A stretch of DNA of 7,512 nt from Parabacteroides sp. (GTDB lineage Bacteria > Bacteroidota > Bacteroidia > Bacteroidales > Tannerellaceae). Under the pieces are notes generated by a model. The model worked only from the letters and a program-made list of their open reading frames with translations, ran no database searches and was not told the origin of the DNA. Below are positions 1 to 6,173 of this stretch, one piece after another. The position numbers were made by a program, and so were the translations under genes. Within the stretch, counting starts at the first letter, position 1. Each line of letters begins with the position of its first letter. The stretch lies in assembly GCA_020026285.1 (NCBI GenBank), contig JAHHQS010000176.1, positions 1 through 7,512 of the forward strand, written 5' to 3'.

Positions 1-1
1 C

Positions 2-376
2 AAAGTAACAGCTGAACATGCCGGTGAGCCTGATAAAAACGGCCAATTCAGAATTGTTTCAAGGACAGAAATTATAGAGCCAAATGATGTTTGTACGGAT
101 TCCTATTTGATTATTGGTGCTTCGGAAGACAAGTCTATTGTTGAGAATGAATATAAGTATATTCAAACTCGTTTTGCTAGATTTTTATTAATGCTGGCAG
201 TATCTTCTATAAATCTTTCTCCTGATAAGTTTCAATTCATTCCATTGCAAGATTTTACGGAAATATCTGATATTAATTGGAATAATATCTCTGATATAGA
301 CAATCAGTTGTATATCAAGTATGACTTATCAAGAGAAGAAATAGCATTCATAGAAAAAATGGTTAAAATCATGTAA
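2..376 (+). CDS. C-terminal end of an Eco57I/TaqI-like restriction-modification methylase (partial at window edge)
   Basis: The reading frame is open from the first bases and ends at TAA 374-376, so only about 124 C-terminal residues are seen and the real start lies outside the window. The internal TTG at 107 is not a credible start because the upstream codons continue the same protein. What I see: an EPNDVCTDSYLIIG segment, a KYIQTRFARFLLML helix, FIPLQDFTE, and a tail reading LYIKYDLSREEIAFIEKM. From memory of the family, large Eco57I-type (type IIG-like) restriction-modification methylases end in a closely similar way (EPN..C.ETYLVIG, YIQTKFFRFL, FVPLQDFS, LY.KYGL..EEIAFIESMI). This region belongs to the C-terminal target-recognition part, not the methyltransferase core, so catalytic motifs cannot be checked. 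It converges with the ATPase gene. An alternative is the end of another adenine-specific methylase or helicase-methylase fusion. Confidence 0.65.
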   Translation, partial: KVTAEHAGEPDKNGQFRIVSRTEIIEPNDVCTDSYLIIGASEDKSIVENEYKYIQTRFARFLLMLAVSSINLSPDKFQFIPLQDFTEISDINWNNISDIDNQLYIKYDLSREEIAFIEKMVKIM

Positions 377-444
377 TAGCAGATTTAAAAAACGGAATGA
401 ATTTACAGTACCCTGCATACTCTAAGATCGGTAAACAATAAAAT

Positions 445-490
445 TGATAAACAGAATTCTATCAATGAATCAATGGAATTCTGTTTGTCA
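445..490. terminator. Bidirectional hairpin terminator between convergent genes
   Basis: The left arm at 445-462 and the right arm at 473-490 pair over 18 positions, all Watson-Crick except two G-T wobbles, around a 10-nt loop (463-472). The core arms are AAACAGAATTC and GAATTCTGTTT. On the minus strand the hairpin is followed by a T-rich run (ATTTTATTGTTT), which fits intrinsic termination of the ATPase transcript. On the plus strand the following tract is poor in T. It lies about 70 bp after the restriction-modification gene stop and 100 bp past the ATPase stop. The role is inferred from position and structure. The rest of 377-589 holds no supported gene. Confidence 0.65.
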
Positions 491-589
491 TAAAATCGAA
501 TATTAGGAGAACTTATAGAATTCTATTTTTATTTAAGTACCTACGAATTTTAGAAAGTGACAGTTTATTGGATAAAAGCTATTATGGGA

Positions 590-1972
590 TTAAGTGGCTA
601 AAAGTGTTTTTAATTTCAATAAAGTTTCATCTGAACCAAAATTTGGAAAAGCGCCAAAGAGTCCCTTCAGATAACTTCTTTCAAGTTCTTTATCAAATCG
701 TAAGCTAAATTTTTCATCTAAACGATTTAGAGAACTCACACCATCTTTATTCTTTTCTATTAGCCATATTTCATCCCTGCGAAGTAAGTCTTGATCCATT
801 AATGTACTTTCATAGGTTGTAAAAATGAGTTGTGTAGAAATATTATTGGAATATTTGAAAAATAATTCTATTAATTTTCTCATTAACGCCGGATGAAGAC
901 TACGTTCCATTTCGTCAATTACAAAAACTTTATCTCCCTGAATTAAATCTAAAATAAGAGGTATGTAATCAAATATACGCTGCGTACCATCACTCTCGTC
1001 TCCTAATGAAAAATATTCTTTTCCTTCTTTGTCAATTATATTATGAATGGTCTGAAGCTTTTTAGTTTTGATTGTACCGTCTGCAAACGTAATAAGGTAT
1101 AAATTATTCTCAAATTTTAGTGAACCAAATGCTTCTGCATTACTAGATTTTGACAAATCCGTTTTGATAAATTGTTTCATTTCTTGAGTTATACCTAACT
1201 TATCAAATTCAACATCTATAAGATCAATTGTTTGGATACCAGTGTCAAAATATCGTAATAACTCGCCAAAACCTTCTTTTAACTGTTCATCATTAACAGC
1301 TTTCAACATCCCTCCTTGTTTATACGGAGTGTCAGGAAAAAGAACTTTCAAAGTATCAGCAAACCATTTGATTACTTCCCACAGGTCTTCAATATTTGAA
1401 ACATTATCTCTGAGATTACGGTTAATAACCTCATGAAGAAATAATTGGTGTTGAGGTGTAGCTTTAGCAAAGAAAAACAAGAACTGCTTTTCTTCATCTT
1501 TGGGATTTAATTTAGTTAGATAAGATATATTGAAAATTTCTTTTGCAGTAATATCTCTATTGAAAATTATATATTCCGTTTTTCGAGTTATTTTTTTTAG
1601 CCATTCCTTCGAAATTCTTTCTGCATTATAGCTAAATCCATACTCATATTTTTTATTGTTACATAATATTTGATAAATGATAGTTGTATCTTTATTCTTG
1701 CATTCAGAGCTTAAAAGAAAAGGATGATACTCTATTAGTGTTTCTGCTTGTGTACCCAAAAGCACAAGTCTCTTGCCAAGCTCCAATGCTTTCACAAAAT
1801 TACTTTTTCCTCCTGCATTGGAGCCAAACAAGGCAGCAGATTTTAGAATCCAATGTCCTTTTACAGGTTCAACTTTATGCTCTTTATTTTTTGATCCTTT
1901 GCCAGGTTGAAGTTTGAAAACTTCTCTGTCTTTGAAAGAGAGATAATTCTCTACAGTGAATTGCTGTAACAT
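590..1972 (-). CDS. AAA15-type ABC-like ATPase (RloA/abortive-infection family), H-loop His replaced by Tyr
   Basis: This 460-residue ATPase has the split nucleotide-binding fold of the AAA15/AAA21 group, soluble ABC-like ATPases common in phage-defence loci (RloA, AbiEii-like and Septu PtuA relatives). Visible motifs: an N-terminal FTVENYLSFKD strand (residues 5-15), Walker A GSNAGGKS (50-57), an ABC signature-like LGDESDGTQR (323-332), Walker B VFVIDE with catalytic D353-E354, and a D-loop SLHP (358-361). A substrate-specific middle region spans about residues 80-320. The C-terminal part reads LLRRDEIWLIEKNKDG, then YLKGLFGAFP, as in family members. The H-loop position reads TTYEST, with Tyr387 (codon TAT) where TTH is usual. 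There is no fused TOPRIM domain and no RloB-like or HNH partner gene beside it, so its effector, if any, is unknown. It is transcribed divergently from the CBASS-like operon. The ATG at 1972 has no clear Shine-Dalgarno sequence, which is common in Bacteroidota. Confidence 0.88.
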   Translation of the reverse strand: MLQQFTVENYLSFKDREVFKLQPGKGSKNKEHKVEPVKGHWILKSAALFGSNAGGKSNFVKALELGKRLVLLGTQAETLIEYHPFLLSSECKNKDTTIIYQILCNNKKYEYGFSYNAERISKEWLKKITRKTEYIIFNRDITAKEIFNISYLTKLNPKDEEKQFLFFFAKATPQHQLFLHEVINRNLRDNVSNIEDLWEVIKWFADTLKVLFPDTPYKQGGMLKAVNDEQLKEGFGELLRYFDTGIQTIDLIDVEFDKLGITQEMKQFIKTDLSKSSNAEAFGSLKFENNLYLITFADGTIKTKKLQTIHNIIDKEGKEYFSLGDESDGTQRIFDYIPLILDLIQGDKVFVIDEMERSLHPALMRKLIELFFKYSNNISTQLIFTTYESTLMDQDLLRRDEIWLIEKNKDGVSSLNRLDEKFSLRFDKELERSYLKGLFGAFPNFGSDETLLKLKTLLAT

Positions 1973-2025
1973 ATATATTGTATATAAAACGGTGCGACCG
2001 CTATTATTAAATCATCAACATGGTG

Positions 2026-2056
2026 CAAAAATAGCGATTTTTTCTCATTTAACGAA
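2026..2056 (-). promoter_or_regulatory. Bacteroidota-type promoter for the ATPase gene
   Basis: Read on the minus strand, the -7 box TATTTTTG (2033 to 2026) matches TAnnTTTG fully. The -33 box TTCG (2056 to 2053) matches TTTG at three of four positions, with 19 bp between them. Transcription would start near 2018, giving a leader of about 45 nt before the ATG at 1972. Assigned by consensus and position only. Confidence 0.5.
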
Positions 2057-2084
2057 GCATGTGCTAATAAATATTTTACATAAG

Positions 2085-2108
2085 GTGATAATGATGAGAT
2101 TTTATCAC
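2085..2108. repeat. Short inverted repeat between the divergent promoters, possible operator
   Basis: GTGATAA (2085-2091) and TTATCAC (2102-2108) are perfect 7-bp inverted arms separated by 10 bp. The element lies between the two outward-facing promoters, 17 bp upstream of the -33 box of the operon promoter. This layout would suit binding of a dimeric regulator. No regulator gene (for example a WYL or HTH protein) is present in the window. In such AT-rich DNA a 7-bp repeat could arise by chance, so this is a weak call. Confidence 0.25.
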
Positions 2109-2125
2109 ATTTTAAAACACTTTCA

Positions 2126-2157
2126 TTTGGGGGATAAAAAAGAATATACTACATTTG
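2126..2157 (+). promoter_or_regulatory. Bacteroidota-type promoter for the CD-NTase operon
   Basis: The -33 box TTTG (2126-2129) and the -7 box TACATTTG (2150-2157) both match the Bacteroidota consensus exactly, with 20 bp between them. The start point would fall near 2164, leaving a leader of about 22 nt that contains the purine-rich AGAAGGA (2176-2182) three bases before the ATG at 2186. It is the only strong promoter seen ahead of the three-gene operon. Confidence 0.75.
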
Positions 2158-2185
2158 CATTTGAAAAATAATAAAAGAAGGACAT

Positions 2186-3127
2186 ATGAGTATTGATAAA
2201 AACAATCATTTGAGGGAAGTGCTAGACACTCACAAGATGTGTCACGTCCAGGATTTCGTGAATAAAGTAAAAAAACGTAGAGAAGAGATTAAAGCCAAGG
2301 TGCACAACCATTATGGTAGCGACAAGTATCCATCGTTTGGATCTGGCAGTTTTGCTAAGCATACCGCCACCAATGTGAAGTTTGACCTTGATTTGGTGGA
2401 GCCGTTCAAGCGTAATGCTTTCAGAACATTACAGGAGATGTTTGATAGCGTAAATAATTTCCTTACAGAGGAATATAAGAATACTGGTGTGACTATTCGC
2501 AGGCAAAAGGTTTCAATCGGTGTAAGTTTCCCTATTGAAGAGGGAGATGAAAAGCCGGTTGAACTTGATGTGGTACCTGGAAGAGAACTAAGCGATGATG
2601 ATTATCTTGATTCGCATGATTTGAACCTATGTTTTAATGAGGACCATTGGGGGTTCAAAAAGGGAACAAGCCAAAAAACAAACATTCAGAAGCAGATTGC
2701 GCATATACAAGGTAAGGAAAGTGAGCGTCAGATTATCCGTCTGCTTAAAATATGGAAAAAGCAGAAGGATAAGAAATACAAATCATTCGTTATTGAACTG
2801 GCTGTAATAAAAGCTCTTGAGGGCTATAATGGTGATAAGGAGCTTTGGTCAAGGTTAAAATATACGATGGAGTATCTTCGTGACCACATAGCAGAAAGCA
2901 GTTTTCATCTTTATGACCCAGGCAACACAAACAATGATGTCATAGCAGCCATGCAAGACTACGATAGACAATCGTTTAAATCGGATATGGAGAGTATGCT
3001 TAATAACATAAGCTGTAATCCTGATTTCTATTTGCCTTACTACTTCAAGGCAAACGAGAAGTATTGTGGATATAAAGAGAAAAGTGTGGGAGCCGCTTAC
3101 CCAACAAGTGCAAAACGATTCGGATAG
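2186..3127 (+). CDS. cdn: CD-NTase-like nucleotidyltransferase (CBASS second-messenger synthase)
   Basis: This 313-residue protein of the cGAS/DncV-like (Pol-beta superfamily) group is expected to make a cyclic or linear oligonucleotide signal on phage infection. What I see: the nucleotidyltransferase loop FGSGS (51-55), the metal-binding pair D67-L-D69, and the third acid D128 in VELDVVPG. The C-terminal helical domain includes RLLKIWKK (185-192) and an OAS-like YDPGNTNND (243-251). All three catalytic aspartates are present, so it should be active. The loop after GSGS reads FAKHT, not the common xxGT, which suggests a divergent clade; I cannot assign a product or clade. The protein ends in KRFG, a free C-terminal glycine suited to conjugation by the E1-E2 protein encoded 8 bp downstream. 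AGAAGGA lies just ahead of the ATG. The neighbouring genes match type II CBASS strongly. Confidence 0.88.
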   Translation: MSIDKNNHLREVLDTHKMCHVQDFVNKVKKRREEIKAKVHNHYGSDKYPSFGSGSFAKHTATNVKFDLDLVEPFKRNAFRTLQEMFDSVNNFLTEEYKNTGVTIRRQKVSIGVSFPIEEGDEKPVELDVVPGRELSDDDYLDSHDLNLCFNEDHWGFKKGTSQKTNIQKQIAHIQGKESERQIIRLLKIWKKQKDKKYKSFVIELAVIKALEGYNGDKELWSRLKYTMEYLRDHIAESSFHLYDPGNTNNDVIAAMQDYDRQSFKSDMESMLNNISCNPDFYLPYYFKANEKYCGYKEKSVGAAYPTSAKRFG

Positions 3128-3135
3128 AAAAGAGT

Positions 3136-4791
3136 ATGATGACAGCAGATAGAATAAAGGAATTGATAGGTACTCTTTACGGAGTTTGTCTCGTTGATGA
3201 TTTTACTTTCAACGAGGCTGGTTCGTTGAAAGGACGTATTGCCGTAGCAACTGGTCAAAACAATGCTAATTTAGAATGGGAGGTAGAGATCAGTTCTACT
3301 TATCCGTTTAAAGTAATGGGTAGGGAATCTATATATTTTCAAAATAAGAATCTGCTGGACTATCCACATATTATGCAAGGCGGTAATCTGTGTATACATT
3401 CTGCAGAATATGAGAATGCTGAGATGCAGTTTGTGAATGACTTGAAACAGTTGAAAGAATGGGTAGAGAAATACTATGTAAGGGGAGAGAAGGATGTACA
3501 CTATGAGCATTTAGTGGTGAACCACTATCTGATTCGCGAACAATATTATACTTTTTGCTTCGCAGAGACTCAAGAAAACTTTACCGAAGGAGACTATGGG
3601 ATAGTAAACTATGCAGTGTTGCCTTCAGGTCGGAAAAATGACGCCCCCGTCATCAACTATGTGGCACAAAAGTTTGTATCGTGTGCGCAAGTGAAAAAGA
3701 AAGAATTCCTCTGTAAGATTAGTAAGTCCTACCAAAAATTAAGTTCATTTGACGGTGTATATTGTTTGCTGAATAACATACCATCGAAACATGCCAAATT
3801 TATTGTTGAGGATTATGATTCTATCAAAGCGTTGTTCTTACAGAGTCAGAAAAATTATATCTATAGTTTTGTGGTATCACATAGAGATTATACTTTCTTC
3901 CCGCTTTTCTGTGGATATAGAATTCCCGGAGGTGATGTTTATTGGCAGGTAATGATGCTCTTCATGGACGATTTGCCGATAAAACCAGTACGAGTGGGCA
4001 CCGGCAAAGACAGGATTTGGTTTACCGATTTTAAACAAGGGCTAATCCAATGGGCAGAAACCGTGGATATTTCATATAAGTATTTCTTTGGACGTGGAGC
4101 CATGCCCGAAGAACTGGCTAACAAGAAAATATTGATTATGGGCATCGGAGCTATAGGTAGTATTGTGGCTGAGACTTTAACAAGATGTGGCACGAAAGAA
4201 ATAATGCTCTGTGATATAGACAATAAAGAGCCAGGAAATGTTTGTCGGTCTGCCTATCCTTTTTATACGGGCATAACCGAGAAAACCTTGGATATGGAGA
4301 GTTTACTGACACAGATTTCGCCTCATGTTAAATGTGCCAGTTTGAAACCTATCGTCGACTTAGTGGTGAAAAAATATGCGGCAGAACATGAAGATAAAAG
4401 TAGTCTTGCGGAGTTATTTGACGAGTTTGATGTAATATTTGATTGTACTACGGATAATCAACTGATGCGGGTAATGGATTCTACGAAGACAAAAGCCCAG
4501 CTGGTTAATCTCTCAATCACTAATCACGCACAAGATTTGATATGTGCATTTTCACCTAATGTAACAGAGACCGTTTTGTTGGTATATGACTTACTTAAGC
4601 GCGATACGGAAACCGATATGTATAATCCTACGGGGTGTTGGAACCCGACTTTTAAAGCTTCATATAACGACATAGAATGTAAGGTGCAGTTTGCCATGAG
4701 CCATATTATCAGGATGTTGAGTCGGATGGAACCATTAAGTAATTTTTATATAACAGAAGACGATTTGAATTTAAAAATAAATAAGTTATGA
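3136..4791 (+). CDS. cap2: E2-E1 fusion protein, Cap2-like (ubiquitin-like conjugation of the CD-NTase)
   Basis: This 551-residue fusion combines an E2-like conjugating domain and a ThiF/E1-like adenylating domain, as in type II CBASS Cap2, which joins the CD-NTase C-terminus to a target and primes signalling. The E2 domain covers about residues 1-145. Its likely catalytic Cys86 lies in YPHIMQGGNLCIHS, equivalent to the HPNI..G..C segment of E2 enzymes, though the HPN triad itself reads YPH. A connecting region (about 150-320) leads through FFGRG to the adenylation domain: Gly-rich loop GIGAIG (336-341), D360-I-D362, GNVCRS (367-372) with the conserved Arg371, and D436. The best candidate for the E1 catalytic cysteine is Cys501 in GCWNPTF. 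ATG codons at 3136 and 3139 both follow the purine-rich AGAAAAGAG; the second has better spacing. The gene overlaps the JAB gene by four bases (ATGA), indicating translational coupling. Confidence 0.9.
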   Translation: MMTADRIKELIGTLYGVCLVDDFTFNEAGSLKGRIAVATGQNNANLEWEVEISSTYPFKVMGRESIYFQNKNLLDYPHIMQGGNLCIHSAEYENAEMQFVNDLKQLKEWVEKYYVRGEKDVHYEHLVVNHYLIREQYYTFCFAETQENFTEGDYGIVNYAVLPSGRKNDAPVINYVAQKFVSCAQVKKKEFLCKISKSYQKLSSFDGVYCLLNNIPSKHAKFIVEDYDSIKALFLQSQKNYIYSFVVSHRDYTFFPLFCGYRIPGGDVYWQVMMLFMDDLPIKPVRVGTGKDRIWFTDFKQGLIQWAETVDISYKYFFGRGAMPEELANKKILIMGIGAIGSIVAETLTRCGTKEIMLCDIDNKEPGNVCRSAYPFYTGITEKTLDMESLLTQISPHVKCASLKPIVDLVVKKYAAEHEDKSSLAELFDEFDVIFDCTTDNQLMRVMDSTKTKAQLVNLSITNHAQDLICAFSPNVTETVLLVYDLLKRDTETDMYNPTGCWNPTFKASYNDIECKVQFAMSHIIRMLSRMEPLSNFYITEDDLNLKINKL

Positions 4792-6053
4792 AATATTATC
4801 TGGCGAGTGATGATTTGTATATAGAGATACAGGCTTCTGTGTTCAACCAAATACAGTTGCAGGCTGAGGGAGAGTATCCAAATGAGAACGGAGGGATGCT
4901 CGCAGGACGATATTCCACAGATAGACATACGGTGTATATAGAAAAGGTTATAGAGCCTATGGAGAAAACAACTAGCAGGACAACCTTTATAAGAAACACC
5001 AAGGGTATGGAAAAAGTTTGGGAACAATTGGCCAATGATGGATTACGATACGTAGGTGAATGGCATAGTCACCCCAATTGCTCCACACAATATAGCGGTA
5101 CGGACTTATCAGCTATGGCAGATATTGAGAAAGAAGTGAACATTGAGAATCCATTATTACTGATAGTTAGTGTTAGAAGTGATGGGCTTAGTGGCCATAC
5201 TTTCTATTGTTATAATAATAAATTATTGGAATACAAAAAGATGGTGGATTTAAGAGAATTATTTCATGGCTTGCAAAAGCAGATGTTAGCAAGTCTATAT
5301 GTAAATAGGGAGTTTATTAAACATGCCCCCAGCAAGGGTGATGCTACAGAACAACATTGGATTGAATTTTTACGCACTTATCTTCCAGATAGATATAGGG
5401 TAGATAAGGCTATTGTAATAGATTCAACTGGTAATGTTAGCGATCAGATGGATGTAGTCATTTATGATGCAATTTACACTCCTTTCATATTCAAACAGGA
5501 TGGTTTTATGTATATACCTGCAGAAAGTGTGTATGCTGTGTTCGAGGTTAAACAAGATGTAGAAGGGAATATCGAATATGCTGCTCGGAAAATAGAGAGC
5601 GTGCGTAAATTGAAAAGAACAAGTATAGATATGGTCGCCTCAGGAATGATTAAGCCAGCCAGACCATTGACTAAAATAATTGGTGGTATATTAACTACGA
5701 CAAGTTCGTATAAAAATAATGAAACCATAGAAGAACATTTAATGACACTAAAAGGCTTACAGACATTGGACTTAGGATGTCTTTGTAATATGGGCAGTTT
5801 TTATGTAGATTATAATGAAACAGAACCTGAAGATATACACCCAACCAAAGATATCAACGATAACCGTAAGTATATAGATCTGGTATATGAGAGTCGCAAA
5901 GTAAAAGAAATTAAGTTTAGCGATAAGGATGTATCTATTTTCACATTCTTTCTTCAGCTTGTAAGCTATTTAAAGGCTATTGGTACTGTCCCAGCAATAG
6001 ATATCAATGCATATCTCAAGGCTATCAATGCAAAAATTGACGAAGATATTTAA
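4788..6053 (+). CDS. JAB/JAMM isopeptidase (Cap3-like) fused to a DUF6602-like PD-(D/E)XK nuclease domain
   Basis: The N-terminal domain (about residues 1-150) is a JAB/JAMM metalloprotease with every active-site element: Glu33 in ENGGMLAG, H93-S-H95-P, and S103-x-x-D106. In type II CBASS the JAB protein Cap3 removes Cap2-made CD-NTase conjugates, and that role fits here. Canonical Cap3 is a single domain of roughly 160 residues; this protein has 421. The extra part (about 160-420) resembles DUF6602: a helix with E188 (EQHWIEFL), LPDRYRV, then SDQMDVVIYD with D222, and AVFEVK with E253-V-K255. E...D...ExK is the PD-(D/E)XK nuclease pattern, so I infer a DNase-like domain. The last 130 residues are unassigned. 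Because the operon lacks a usual effector, this domain is an effector candidate. The start overlaps the stop of the E2-E1 gene. JAB is certain by motif; nuclease function is inference. Confidence 0.85.
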   Translation: MKYYLASDDLYIEIQASVFNQIQLQAEGEYPNENGGMLAGRYSTDRHTVYIEKVIEPMEKTTSRTTFIRNTKGMEKVWEQLANDGLRYVGEWHSHPNCSTQYSGTDLSAMADIEKEVNIENPLLLIVSVRSDGLSGHTFYCYNNKLLEYKKMVDLRELFHGLQKQMLASLYVNREFIKHAPSKGDATEQHWIEFLRTYLPDRYRVDKAIVIDSTGNVSDQMDVVIYDAIYTPFIFKQDGFMYIPAESVYAVFEVKQDVEGNIEYAARKIESVRKLKRTSIDMVASGMIKPARPLTKIIGGILTTTSSYKNNETIEEHLMTLKGLQTLDLGCLCNMGSFYVDYNETEPEDIHPTKDINDNRKYIDLVYESRKVKEIKFSDKDVSIFTFFLQLVSYLKAIGTVPAIDINAYLKAINAKIDEDI

Positions 6054-6105
6054 GAGTTAAAGTGATAGATAGCATTGTCCAAAATTCACTATCTTTACTA
6101 TGTGT

Positions 6106-6136
6106 AGAGTATGTGGTATAAAGCCTTAAATACTCT
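6106..6136. repeat. Small inverted repeat in the gap after the JAB gene
   Basis: AGAGTAT (6106-6112) and ATACTCT (6130-6136) form perfect 7-bp arms around a 17-nt loop, followed by the fairly T-rich TATTCTTGTGTTTT. It could act as a weak terminator or attenuator between the three-gene operon and the next gene. The long loop and short stem make this doubtful. Confidence 0.25.
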
Positions 6137-6144
6137 TATTCTTG
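6112..6144 (+). promoter_or_regulatory. Possible weak promoter for the HEPN-like gene
   Basis: TGTG (6112-6115), 21 bp, then TATTCTTG (6137-6144) matches the Bacteroidota TTTG / TAnnTTTG pattern with one mismatch in each box. It would start transcription about 20 bases ahead of the ATG at 6174. A second -7-like box, TATCTTTA (6090-6097), has no good -33 partner. Read-through from the upstream operon is equally possible. Confidence 0.3.
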
Positions 6145-6173
6145 TGTTTTAATATTAAAGAGATAATCGTTAA

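Noticed and set aside
515..534. ATAGAATTCTAT followed by a T-rich run, considered as a plus-strand terminator
   Set aside because: The palindrome has no loop; at best four base pairs can form, too weak for a terminator.
1956..2171. A plus-strand open frame of 71 codons across the divergent intergenic region
   Set aside because: It covers both promoters and the end of the ATPase gene, has no ribosome binding site and gives a composition typical of random AT-rich DNA.
3939..4223. Minus-strand open frame opposite the E1 domain
   Set aside because: It is antisense to a strongly supported gene with intact motifs and has no recognisable domain; the same holds for the other antisense frames in the operon.
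4788..6053. The JAB gene as a Bil or RadC-type gene from a different ubiquitin-like system
   Set aside because: No ubiquitin-like protein gene is present, and the adjacent CD-NTase with C-terminal glycine and E2-E1 fusion point to the CBASS-type pathway.
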